64,000 bases of DNA, taken from Rosa chinensis. Its lineage: Eukaryota > Streptophyta > Magnoliopsida > Rosales > Rosaceae. How positions within the stretch are numbered: the first letter of the stretch is position 1; the number at the start of each line of letters is the position of its first letter. Positions 1 to 11,005 of the stretch are shown here, piece after piece. Where the stretch lies: contig NC_037094.1 of assembly GCF_002994745.2 (NCBI RefSeq), positions 20,127,001 to 20,191,000 on the forward strand, given 5' to 3'. A program made the translations under genes and the position numbers. The notes beneath the pieces are model-generated. The model saw only the letters and a list, made by a program, of their open reading frames with translations, did not search any database and had not been told where the DNA came from.

Positions 1-1600
1 ATGCCTACCTCCGTATAGGGTGGTGCTACATCCTCTCGTAGGGACGTCCTTCCTTACAGGCATGTTTACAGCATATTCGTGTGATCTCGTCACTTTAGTA
101 GGGATCGAAATGAGACATAGTGGGGATAGGCCACGACAATTCCTGTCTTTCCTGCTGAACATCCGTGTTCTTATCTCCCCCTAATGACAGGAAGACTGTC
201 TCATCAAAGTGACATCCGCAAATCTAGCGGTAAGGAGATCGCCATGCAAGAGCATTAAGTGGCGGACGATTGTTGGAGTCTCAAGTCCAACGTAGTTGCC
301 CATTCGTCTATGAGGACCTGTCATAGTGCACTGTGGCGGCGCAATTGGCACATAAATGGCTTACTCAAATGTGCGTAAGTACGATACTCGTACCCAGTCA
401 CTAGCTGTAACGCAGAGGTAGATTGAGTGGCGGTAGATCGTAGATGAATTAGCGTAGCTGCATGCGATATTGCATCACCCTAAGAGGATATAAGGAAATT
501 GGTGCGCATTACCAATGTCCGAGCTACCATCGTAGTCGTTTCCGCGAGACCATTTGGGTGTGTTCATGGGAATGTAATATCCAACATCAATCCCAATGCA
601 ATAACCATCGAAAGTCTTCGATGTAAACTCACTAGCATCGTCAAGTCCAATTGACGGAACAGGATGATCCGGGGAGTGAGCCCGTTGTCATATGATATTT
701 TCTAGGAGTGTAGGAAAAGCAGCATTACAAGTGGACAATGGCAAAACACGTGACTAGTGTGTTTGCGTATCAACCAATATCATGAGATATTTAAACGTCC
801 GCAAGTTGGTTGAATCAGTCCATAGAATCCATGAGGATTCTATGTAAGAACATAATGAGTATTTTCATATCCTTTGCATAGGACGGTCTCAGTCCTAATT
901 TCCCTAAGGAACGGGCTTTGTAAAACTAGCGAGAGGCTTTAGAAGCAACCAATGAGAATTTTGGTTGGGCCTGAGCATCTAAAACGCTTTTGAAGCAAGT
1001 TGGTGATTGCAGCATCACCTAGGGCGCCATCACCATGATGGACGCCATCCATGGCGTCATGGATAGGGACTGCGCTAGCCCTAGGCTGGTGGTGGACGGA
1101 GGCGGTGCCCTAGGTAGCTGCGTCAGTCATACTTAGTCCAGAAATCAACTTTTGATTCATGCTTCGTTTCGCTCGAAAGAAATGATGTCCATGTGAAGTC
1201 TTTAGTAGACGGATCATCATATCATGACTAGGATGATCTATCATGTCGTGATAAAGCCAATATGTGTCTAAATCCAAGAGATCTTCTCTCATAACTATAT
1301 TGGATTGAATAGTTCGAACAGTGACATAGAGTCCACTAGAGAGACACATAAACTTCTCTAAGATGAGTCTTTGTTCGCAATCATTAGAGGTATTGCAAAG
1401 GAACTTATTTCCATTCTCTACATGCGTTTTCGCATGGAATCCGTTGGCTATTCATAGGTGCGAATGTGCGATTGGCCCTAGGAGCGTAGAGAGTTTCTGT
1501 GACAGTAATTAAGGTGCCATTTGGCAAGTGGAACTTGGGCTATTCCATGTCCTTGAATTTATACTGATGGCCTAGCCATCGTAGTCACAAAAGTCATATG
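1..1600 (-). pseudogene. copia-1 pol fragment: GAG-pre-integrase and integrase
   Basis: The minus strand between about 1110 and 1349 encodes a GAG-pre-integrase-like piece (MCLSSGLYV, later HDMIDHPSHDMMIRLLKTSH), normally the finger region in front of the copia integrase. Left of it, 150-1100 reads in several frames as the integrase core and C-terminus, and the first 150 bases match the linker between integrase and reverse transcriptase of the related element at 27.8 kb. Numerous stops and shifts break the frame. In a live element this polyprotein region would cut and join donor ends to the host chromosome. Confidence 0.7.
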
Positions 1601-1959
1601 CTCAGAATCAAAATGGAGTCATAATGAAAAAAACTCAAAATTTTATTCATAAGCCAACGGAGTTACTTCATTGTCTCTTTGACCAAAGAAAATCTAATCC
1701 AAAATGCTAGCTAATGCAAAACAATGGTAGTCATCTAACTTCTTTCGGTAATTCCAAAATAAATGTGACCAGGTGAGTAGAGAGATGTCGGTGGAGCAAG
1801 GCTTGCTTAAGTATCACTAATCTCATAACCTTCCTAGACATCACACTTACTTTGGGTGAATATTAAACCTTTGGCATCTACTACAAAAATATATGGCAAT
1901 TGCCTATTACATCCCTTGGAAAATAAAAAGACTTAATCAAAATCGTCAGTCTCTGGATC

Positions 1960-3045
1960 TTGGCCTTTGAAGTCTTCAACCCTTAGAGCGAGATCATCAT
2001 CTTGATCTTCTTGCTCCATGTAATTTGATTCCCTTGCTTCACGATACATCTTGTACGCGTTAACAACATTCTGGGGTGCATTACATGCTTTAGCCCAATG
2101 TCCGGACGCTCCACACCGAAGATAAGCATCATCACGGTCAGGCTCCCTTGATCGAGGTGCGCCTAGGGCGTGTTGAGGACGGCTATGATCCTTGGTGGTG
2201 CCACCACCATAGCCGGAGGCTCTACCTCTCTCTCTCTCTCTTCACACATTGACCTCTACTGCTCCGTGCACGCCTATCTTGGAGATTTCCTTCCTCTTTG
2301 GGGTGAGAGTATGGACCAGAACGTCCAGAATAATCCCTTTCCTTAGGTTTCGCTCCTGGCGCCCTTGCTTAGGGGCGCGACTATAATTAGACTCCGGAAT
2401 TGGCTTTTCTCCCACGGGTCTAGAGTTATAGTTCTTCACAAGTATGTTGTCGTGCTTTTCAGCTACGTTCATGGTTTCAATAAGCTCATGAAATCTTGTG
2501 ATGCGTCCAGCATTGACATCAATCCGATAGTTCTTGGCTATTATCAATGCAGAGACGGGGAAGGCAGAGAGAGTCTTCTCGAACTACATTGTATCAGTGA
2601 TTTTCTGCCCACAGAAATCCATCAAAGACTTAATGCGAAGTGCTTCTGAATTGTAGTCAAGTACAGACTTGAAACCACAAAACCAGAGGCTATGCCATCT
2701 AACTTCTAAATCAGGAAGCAGGGAGTCACGAACGTTGCCAAAACGCTGCTCGAGTACTACCCATAATTTTCTGGGGTCTTCCTCATTGAGGTACTCATTT
2801 TGGAGCATGTCATTCATGTGCCTTGTCATGAGAATTATGGCTTTAGCTTCATTGGCCTCTCCCGTAGCTCTATTTGCTTCAAAAGTGGTAGCTTGTTGAG
2901 GAGTAAGCACTTTCTGACTTGGCTCTTGGATCGTACTCAGGATCCCATCAGCCTTAAGATGTTGGCGCACATCATGGACCCACTTGTGCTATCCTGCGCC
3001 TATTGTCTCTAGTGGAGTAAAGCGCAACTTGTTCAGGTTATTCAT
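1960..3045 (-). pseudogene. copia-1 gag fragment (UBN2-type capsid, zinc knuckle)
   Basis: The likely start codon is at 3043-3045 on the minus strand (MNNLNKLRF, a usual copia gag opening). An in-frame stop follows after about 18 codons, then the capsid continues with RQHLKADGILSTI, LWVVLEQRFGNVRDSLLPDL and SEALRIKSLMDFCGQ, typical of the gag-polypeptide (UBN2) family. Near 2086-2130 a zinc knuckle C-G-A-S-G-H-W-A-K-A-C is visible, but its first cysteine pair is damaged. Gag would build the cytoplasmic virus-like particle. The stop and a shift between 2547 and 2584 make it a pseudogene. Confidence 0.75.
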
Positions 3046-4033
3046 CCTGAAAAACAACAAAAGATTAGGGTTAGTTTAAGAGCGAAAAAGGCTACCACGA
3101 AAAGAATAAAAATTTCTGAGCGGTAGTCGCTTCCAAGAAATTAGCAATTTCCAAGCGTAGTCGCTTCCAAGAAATTAGTAATTTCTGAGCGTAGTCGCTT
3201 CCAAGAATTTCTATTCCAAGAGGGGTTGGATTAGATCGAAGCAATGATGTTTGCGGTTGATTGTTTTATCTCAACAAACTCTAAGTTTGGAGGACTCTAC
3301 AAGCTCCAAGCTTGGAGTGAGCACGAACCCCCACAGTTCGGCTTAATTTGGTCTCCCCTATGATGAAGAAAGGGGGGTAGAAGAAGGGATGTTGGAAGTC
3401 CCCGAGAAAAAGAAGAGGAAAGTAATAAAAACTTCAAAAAAGGGGAACTTTTAGAAAAGTTTACCTTGAAAAATTGCCGGAAAAGTTGGCTTGAAAAATG
3501 TCGCCTGAAAAGTGGTCGGAAAAGTAGCCGGAAATCGGCATAAAAAGTTACCGGAAAAAAGTTGACCGGCAATGCTGACGTGGCAGGCTGACTGGGTGCT
3601 GACTGGAGGCTGACTGGGCTGATGTGATTTGGGCCGAGAGCAGCGACTATGGGCCTGAGCTCTGCTTCTGGGCTTTTGGGCCTAGGGCTGATCTGCTGGG
3701 CTGGGCTGGGCTCTGCTTCCGCCTCTTTTTTTTTTCTCTCTCTCTTTCTGCCGGTTCGGTTGCAGTCTATTCTGGTGGTCGGTTCAGGGATTTAAGTTTT
3801 CGGTTCCGGGGTTTTGGAACAATGGTGCTGCTGGTGGTGGAAGATGGCAGCAGGAGGCTGGAAGGAAGGCTTTGAACAGGGCAGGGGGACTTTCGTTCTT
3901 CCGGTGGCCGGTTTGGTGGTTTTCAAGCCGGGGTGGGGCCGCCGGTTTTGGATTCCTGGAGTTGAGATTTTCAAAGTGGGCGGCGGTGGTTTCTGGGATT
4001 TGAAGGCTACGAATTTAGGGTTTCAGGGTTAGG
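3046..4033 (-). other. copia-1 leader between primer site and gag
   Basis: About 1 kb of untranslated leader in minus orientation. It contains a short tandem repeat (3120-3210) and low-complexity G/T-rich sequence. Open frames here (for example 3297-3572 or 3624-3875) show no recognisable domain and are treated as chance. Confidence 0.45.
3120..3212. repeat. Short tandem repeat, about 3 copies of a ~36-bp unit
   Basis: The core GTAGTCGCTTCCAAGAA occurs three times in a row, spaced about 36 bases apart, joined by AATTAG-AATTTC spacers. It lies in the copia-1 leader. Confidence 0.75.
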
Positions 4034-4053
4034 CCTTCGTACTAATAACGTGT
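4034..4053 (-). other. Putative primer binding site of copia-1
   Basis: On the minus strand the LTR end CTCTACA is followed directly by ACACGTTATTAGTACG. The plus-strand copia at 13.6 kb has the same junction (CTCTACA, then CACGTTATCAGCACG), so this is the equivalent minus-strand priming region. Confidence 0.55.
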
Positions 4054-4405
4054 TGTAGAGAAACTGAAATTGAGAGGAATTTGCTGTGTCTTCTCATTGA
4101 TAATAGGGGCCTCTTTATATAGAGGATTACAATGCATAGAATCTCAATCATACAAAGAAAGTAATCGTACATTGAATAGGAATCTAAATCCTTCTAATTT
4201 AACCCTATTACCACTAGCTCAAGTAACCTAGAGTTTGGGCCAAACACAAATTATGGTTTACTTGAACAGTTAGGAAGTTATATGATAATGGGTAGTTTTC
4301 TAAATGATCTACCCCCTGTAAATAATGGGTAGTTATCTGCAGGGAAAGTGGACGTTATTTTTTCATTTTTAACTAATTTTTTCTTGTTTCAATACTTTTT
4401 TTTAA

Positions 4406-5922
4406 GAGTTAAATACTGGTTACTCCCTATACTTATAGGGTTTCGTCGTTTCAGTCCCTGACCTTCGAATTTCACCTAAAAAGTCCCTGAACTCTCAATT
4501 TCCGCTCAATTCGTCCCTGCCGTCAAAAACCTCGGTTATCTTGCTGACGTGGCATTCATTTCACACTAAAATGACGATTATACCCTTACTTACTCTTTTT
4601 TTATTATTTATTTATTTTTCTATTTATTTTTTCTTTTCTTTTGACCCCTTCTTCTTCCAGCTCTCTTTCCTCTCTCTCTTTCTCTCTCTCTCTGCCCCCT
4701 CTTTCTGCTTCCAAAGAAGAAGCAGCCGCAGCAGCAGCCCAAGAGGCGGAGCTGCAAACCCCAACCGGCCTCGTCAAGCCAGATCGGTCTGGTCGACTCG
4801 TCTCGGCCGCACGAAGCGTCTCCCGGTAGTCTCTGCTCCGAAATACCGATGACTGTAGCAAGAGGAACCTCGAAAATTTCTGGGTTCGCCGGTGGGTTTT
4901 CCAGTTCCAGCCAAATCGCGGTGCCACACCTATATCAGAGTCTTCTTCTCGACCTCGCCGAAATATCCATGGTGTTTATTTGTTCAGATGATGATCCAAG
5001 TCAGAGAATTGAAAGGGGGAAGCTTTTGGGTTTTTACGGCAAGTTTCCTTGCTTTTCCTGCCGCTCCGGCCATAAACCACTACGCCGCCGTCATCACAGC
5101 CATAAACCACTCCAGCTTCGCCGGCCGGAAGCCCTCCTCTTTGAGCCCTCAGGTTCCAAGCCCTCACTACTCTTCCAATGTGGACGAGTTCCTTCTCCGA
5201 GTCATCGATGGATTCAGAACCCTCATGGAGTCATCGATGAGATTTTGTTTAGGTATGTTTGGGTTCTCAGAGATCGTTTAGAAATAAGTAAAAGGATTAG
5301 ATTTTGATGCTTGGGAATTGTCAATATTGGTTAGAATTCATTTGGGTTTGTTCAGATTTTATGATTTGTGATTCTGGTTCTGTTCATTAGTGTTTGGATT
5401 TTTGGTAAGAACTAGATGATATTAGTTGGTATTATAAGAATTAATCTGTATTTGATTTGGCTACTTTGATTGTATATGTTGGGAGTTGAGAGGAATGATG
5501 GCTGTGATGGTGGTGGTAGCACTGGTGGGTGGTCGTTGACAATGGTTAACGGAAGAGGCCGGTTGGGATTTGCAGCTCCGCTTGGGCTGTTGCTGCGGCT
5601 GCTTCTTCTTTGGAAGCAGAAAGGGGGGGGGGCAGAGAGAGAGGGAGAGAGAGAGAGAACGAGGAAAGAGAGCTGGAAGAAGGGGTGAAAAGAAAAGAAA
5701 AAATAAAGAGAAAAATAATAAATAATGAAAAACAGTAAGTGAGGGTATAATCGTCATTTTAGTGTGAAATGAATGCCATGTCAGCAAGATAACCGAGGTT
5801 TTTGACGGCAGGGACGAATTGAGCGGAAATTGAGAGTTCAGGGACTTTTTAGGTGAAATTCGAAGGTCAGGGACTGAAACGACGAAACCCTATAAGTATA
5901 GGGAGTAACCAGTATTTAACTC
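4406..5922. mobile_element. Mutator-like element MULE-1 with ~367-bp terminal inverted repeats
   Basis: The two ends are long inverted copies of each other: 4406-4772 and 5555-5922, both starting GAGTTAAATACTGGTTACTC at the outer edge. A perfect 9-bp duplication TTTTTTTAA flanks them (4397-4405 and 5923-5931). Long TIRs plus a 9-bp TSD are the hallmark of the Mutator superfamily. The interior encodes no transposase, so it is non-autonomous. It lies in the copia-1 LTR and is therefore younger. Its outer sequence is related to that of the small MITE at 11479. Confidence 0.9.
4773..5554 (+). other. Interior of MULE-1, possible captured host sequence
   Basis: This 780-bp unique core is GC-richer on its left than the surrounding DNA and has open frames (4892-5281, 129 codons; 4849-5307, 152 codons). 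I recognise no domain. A segment around 5060-5255 (translated INHYAAVITAINHSSFAG, then SNVDEFLLRVIDGFR) ends near a GT splice-like site, which would suit an acquired gene piece as in Pack-MULEs, but this is inference. Confidence 0.35.
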
Positions 5923-6025
5923 TTTTTTTAATAAAGGAATTATCTTCATACAATAGAAAAAACTCAATAGAGTTGATTACAATCGTATTGTAATACATCC
6001 AGGAAAAGTTCATGGAGTATTAACA

Positions 6026-9000
6026 AATGATAAAAAAATTGTGCTACCCTCAAGCCAGAGTGGTCATTACATACCCTTCCGCTGTCATTTAAGGACAGAA
6101 CAAAAAGATGTGGTAGTACCCACGGTGGTACATAGAGATAGGTCCACTCATTAAACATCTAGTGCTCCGCTAATACAGAATAGTTCGAACCCTCCTTTAG
6201 TACTATTCTAGAAGATTCGCTAGTATCACCTGTGTCAAACCGAAATGAATTTTGTTGGATCAATCCTCCAGGATCCCAAATATGAAACCCTAGATAACTA
6301 GAGTCCATTAGGTTGGTCCACAAATGGGCCTGAATCCAATATAATTTGGACACCCAACTCCTTCCAACTGATCTGGGCCTCTGACTTGAGTTGGGCCTCG
6401 AAAGTGATTTGGGCACCCCACCCAAATTGGGCAGTCATTCTTGCACCGGTCACCGCTGCACATATGGGAAGCAGTTGTTCCAGTTTTCCAACCCTTAGGC
6501 GCGCAGCCTCGGCCACCACAACCTGGTAGCTTCCCGTTGCCGCTGCTGTCACAGTCGCGAAGCCCATCGTCACTTTCCTCAGCAACTTCGTCGTAGATCC
6601 AACCTCCCCGCCACGGTATTCCACCACCGCTTCTGCAATTTGAAGCCCAAAACCCCATGACGTTGTACGTCAAGCGTAAGAACCTTGCACCACTTGCCCC
6701 ATCATCCCTCGCATCTCTTCAGATTTGCTTATCATCTGCAATTTCAACCAATCATTCTTTAGTCGCCCTCGTTATGGTCGGACCTGACCAAAACAATCCT
6801 TCCCAGTGATCAACTGCTGGAATGCCACACCCTAACACCGAAGGCCGATTTTCCGCTTAAATTCTCTATGAGAAAAGTGGAGTTCTGGGTCGAGCGATTC
6901 AGTTCGATAAAGAGGCTAATCTGTTTGGGAGTTTACCGATAAGAGGCGGCGTTGGAGGGCTGAAAAACCATAAAACGTGGAGAGAAGAACTCCCCTTAAA
7001 GAAGAGGACGGCGTCAGTCGCCATGAGAGAACCCCGAAACTGGGGCGGCTAGGTTTTGGAGAATGCATAATTGGATTTTTGTCTTGTTTCAGTACTTTGA
7101 TGATTATGTTTCTAGGGAATAACAATTGGGCTTTATTTTATTTTTTCAAGGTTATTTTGGTACATTTTTTTTCAATTTTGGCTAACAAATCCTCTTCGGG
7201 TGGTTCTAGTCAGACCTCCACATTTGCTTTGTAGACCTCCTTAAATTTTTAAAAATTTATTTTTCCTATCATGCCTCTTTAGAAAATTGAGGCCACACTC
7301 CATTTTCTCCTCCTCCCTCACTCTCTCCGTCTCTCTTTCTCTTTCATTATTTGTTTCTCTTGTCTCTCTCCCCATCACTGGATGTCAATCACACTACCTC
7401 AAAGCGAATTAACAACAACCATACTGATAGTTTGGGTCATTGGCCGGTGCTATGGCTACTCAAAGGTGCAAGATTAGATCATTTTTTGAAAAATAGTCTC
7501 AGACTCTATTAATATTCTCATAATGGGTCTCCCAATAAATCTTAGGTATAATTGGGGAAATCAACTTTGTATCAGGTTATGCTGCTAGATAATCAAGTTG
7601 TAGTTCATAATACTAAAACGAATAATAAGAAATGATTATGCCTGGCATATAAAAGTAACCTTTCGGAGGATTCGAAATTCAGCTATGGGTAACCAAGATT
7701 TGAATTCGAACATTGGAGCAATGGATTTGGGATTGAAGGCAAAAATGTCAAAATTGTGGCTAAGAAGATAACTAAGAAGGCTTCTGGGTAAGTTTTGATT
7801 CAAAGTTTTAGTCTTTTGATTCTGGGTAACTAAGTTTTGATTCAAATGTCAAAATTGTCAGGTACCGGACATATGATGACCCAAAGCTAAAAGCCAAAAT
7901 TGAGCATGCTAATGTACGTAGAAGTTCAAAAAAAGAATCAGGCTCGATCTCGAGTCCTTGAAGCATTAAATGCAAAGAGGGTGAGTTGAAGTCCTTTGTT
8001 TTGAACATAACCTACTCTTATCTGTTGTTTTTACATCATTGATTCCTTACAATATTACATGCAGATATATGGCATTAAAACATTGAAATAGAGGCTCTCA
8101 TCCGCTGCTACTGAAATATAATAATTTTGTAGGAATTCATTGCTATGCTAAACCTATATTTACTACTCCATGCTAAATTGCTAATAATCTACTATATAAT
8201 CTAAAAACAGAGAAAAGATGGATCGAAATAATATCACTGCATGCACGTGTGCCATTAGTTCTTCAAGCACCATACAACCCTTTTGTATTAGTTTCTGCTG
8301 GAACAGAGGATGAACTTGGACAAACTTGATGATGTTGACTCTCATGTGCACTTCACATTCACAGACAACCTCCTTTCTTGTAAGTAGTATTTCCCGCTTT
8401 TGGTTACTGCTATTTAACTATTTATGAAAAGTATTATAATCTACCCATTGTGATATCTACCAATGGGTTGTTATCTTAAATTCTTAATCCCAACTGGATG
8501 ATCTCTCAAGCTTATAATGCACTCCTTCTCATTTGCTTTAGAATCATCAAATTGCTATTAAATAAGACTAAAGTTAAGCTAGCCTCTATTAGGTTTGTGG
8601 CATTGTGTGCCACTTTGCCTTCTTGAATAACAAATGCATGAATATTTCATGATAATATCAATATAGGATTCAATAGTGAGTCGGTATTCATTATTGCATA
8701 TTTGTGACAAGACAAGCTTGACATCTATAACAGTGATTTCTTTAACATCTATTCTGTTTCTCTTTTTTTTTTTTTGCGCTTATGCTTCTAGTTATTTAGT
8801 ACTCCCTTAAATTAAGGTCTAGGTATTGACAATTATTGGTTAATAAGAATTGTCCGAACAATATGCTTATATAAACTATTTAAATTAGAGTATTGCTGCA
8901 TATATATGTGTGTGTGTGTGTGTGTGATTATCTAACCATGGTGCTGACAACTTCTCAAAGGCAAACCCTACCTATGTGAGAGATTTGGTGATTAGTATAT

Positions 9001-9494
9001 CTGATTCAAATAGTTTCATTCTTATAACCTAATATGCTTTTGCATTGGCGAAAGTACTATTAAAAATCTGACCCATGATCATCCATGTTTGCTATGGTGC
9101 CACTTATTTCCCGATAGAGCATAATTTGACTCATAGCATGTCATTATTAATTTGTTAATCATTCCACATTGGGCATTAAATGGACAGCACAATAGAGATT
9201 TGATAACTATTCTGAATTTTCTTAATTAAACTTGCATTTTATGTTTCTATCTTTTACTTTTCAGTAAACATGTTCATTTATATACACAAATCATGCATAT
9301 CTTAAACTTTTTTTTCTTTATCTTATTCAAGTTATAGAATTTAAGATTAATAGTTTAAAATATAGATCAGAGTTTTCTTTTTGAAGCATGTAAAATGAAA
9401 AATAGATCGAATAGAACGAGCTAATGATGAAACAGGCTATATCGATCACTTGCTTACAAATCTATTTCTCATAAAGTCAAAAGTAGTCCTATAC
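6026..9494. other. Unassigned region between copia-1 and CACTA-A
   Basis: About 3.5 kb in which I could assign no gene or complete element. Open frames at 6159-6673 (minus) and 6977-7234 (plus) show no known domain. The stretch 7640-8390 has exon-like pieces separated by AT-rich DNA, but none could be named. It may hold the flank of a host gene into which CACTA-A inserted. Confidence 0.4.
8901..8926. repeat. TA/TG microsatellite
   Basis: A short run of TA followed by uninterrupted TG dinucleotides. Confidence 0.85.
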
Positions 9495-9960
9495 CACTAC
9501 TACAAAAATTGAATCAGACGATACATCATAGTTTTCTGTCGTTTGATTGATTTTTATTTTTTTGTACGTCGTTTTTATAAAACCAGTCGTCTGATATGGA
9601 ATTATGAACTAGTTCAAAAGACGTTTAAAGATAAAACTGTTGTATGACCCTAAAAAAATTGAGCGGCAAGTTTCCCACCATCTCTGTGGTGCCAAACCCC
9701 ATCTCAGACCCCAAATTTCCCCCGAACATGTATTGATCATAGGACGAAAAATAAAAAAAACTATGGTCTGATCAATATGTTTGACAAGAAGGGGGGGAGA
9801 TTTCTCACCACCATCTTTTTCCAACTCCCCAAAGAAGGAAATCAAATTGATAGGAGACAAACCCCAAATTTAAAATGGTTGCATTTAGACCACATTTTTA
9901 TAAAATTCTATTGTGCGAGTCCTTGTCCAAATTGATATAGGCCCGGCTTGAAACCCTAAT
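9495..9960. repeat. Left terminal and subterminal region of CACTA-A
   Basis: About 460 bp closely matching the left end of CACTA-B at 45422-45900, including the GTCGTCTGAT motif near 9587 and a block around 9640-9860. Subterminal repeats of CACTA elements are known to bind the element's TNPA-type protein; here that role is inferred from position. Confidence 0.8.
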
Positions 9961-9996
9961 ACTTGGGCAAAAAAATAACAAAAAACTCAAAGCTCC

Positions 9997-10022
9997 TCTC
10001 TCTCTCTCTCTCTCTCTCTCTT
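9997..10022. repeat. CT microsatellite
   Basis: A run of about 12 CT dinucleotides inside CACTA-A, in a pyrimidine-rich stretch resembling a plant 5' UTR. Confidence 0.85.
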
Positions 10023-11005
10023 GACAGAGACCCAAAACCAAAACCCAAAGCTCCTCAGTCTCTCGACAGCGTCTCCCAGAACCAAAACCTACAGCCAAAG
10101 CCTCACTCTTTCCCTCAGCTTTCTAAGGTTTCAATTTTCAAATCTCCACCATACTACGTTTGGATCCCCAAATTTCAAATCTTTCCCTTAGCTTTCTAGG
10201 GTTTCAATTTTCAAATCTCCACCACACTCTATCTGGATCCCCAAATTTCGAATCCTCGATTTTTCAATTTTCAAATCCCCAAGATCTTGTTCAAGGTTTC
10301 GGTTTGGGCTTGGAGAAAAGAAGTGCAGTAACATAAACACAGAGGACATCCAAGACTTCTTCGAGCAGTCAACCAAAGATACTTTCTTCGGCGGCAATCT
10401 CTCTTCGATCCATTACCACCTTCAGCGACTCGATTAGGATTTTAGGTTTCGCTTCTTTGTCACCAATCGATCCAATTTGCGACGCGTCTGTCGCCTTAGG
10501 ATTGCGAGAAGTGAGTTCGCGAACTCAAAATCGAAATAGAAAACAAAGCCTATATGGTCACTGTTTCGATCTTTCCAGTTTCGAAAACCAAATACAAAAC
10601 AAGCTAAAATGGCATTTCTGAGGTCCGTGGATAGTGCCATAGCTGGCTCTATTACCGGCCGTCAATGCCTTTTCTTCCTCTTCTTCCTCTCAATCTTTCT
10701 GATTCTCTAAACTCCAAATTTTTCATTTCTCTCCTCCTCCCCAAACCCAAATCTTATGTTCCTTGCTACAAGCCTTACCCACTCTCCCTCAGCTCTCCAC
10801 ATGAATGCTCCCACATCGGAACGGAAGCTCTCCTTTTAGGTCTCACTGCAATTTTCACACGTTTTTTTGTTTTCTATTCATTCTTTGATGGGTTTAATCT
10901 GATTCGTCGATTTACTTAAATTTCATTGATGGTTTCTATTGTAAATCTTCAAGTACTTAACTTTTCTTACTGATTCTGCAAATTTTATTGTTTTTCAACT
11001 GCAGA

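Larger units (their letters stand above)
1..6025 (-). mobile_element. Decayed Ty1/copia retrotransposon (copia-1), 3' part outside window
   Basis: Read on the minus strand the order is LTR (about 4054-6025), primer site, leader, gag (up to 3045), GAG-pre-integrase, integrase, which is Ty1/copia order. The reverse transcriptase, RNase H and 3' LTR would lie left of base 1. Every reading frame is broken by stops or frameshifts, so it is dead. Its proteins resemble those of the plus-strand copia at 13625-30665 (shared CLSSGLY and LKTSHGH stretches), so the two belong to the same lineage. The right LTR limit (TTAACA at 6025) was chosen because it gives TG...CA ends; it cannot be checked by target duplication because the other LTR is missing. 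Confidence 0.8.
4054..6025 (-). repeat. 5' LTR of copia-1, split by a Mutator-like insertion
   Basis: The LTR (minus orientation) would run from TGTTAATAC at 6025 to CTCTACA at 4054, about 440 bp once the 1517-bp insertion and one 9-bp duplication are removed. A TATA-like CTCTATATAAAGAG on the minus strand near 4111-4125 lies just before the inferred transcript start. The right limit is inferred only from TG...CA ends. Confidence 0.55.

Noticed and set aside
6159..6673. Minus-strand open frames right of copia-1
   Set aside because: No domain, overlapping frames, and composition like a retrotransposon leader; not called as a gene.
10797..10850. Clp N-domain-like peptide HIGTEALLLGL in CACTA-A
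   Set aside because: Only about ten residues match and no neighbouring exon supports it; could be chance or a third captured gene.
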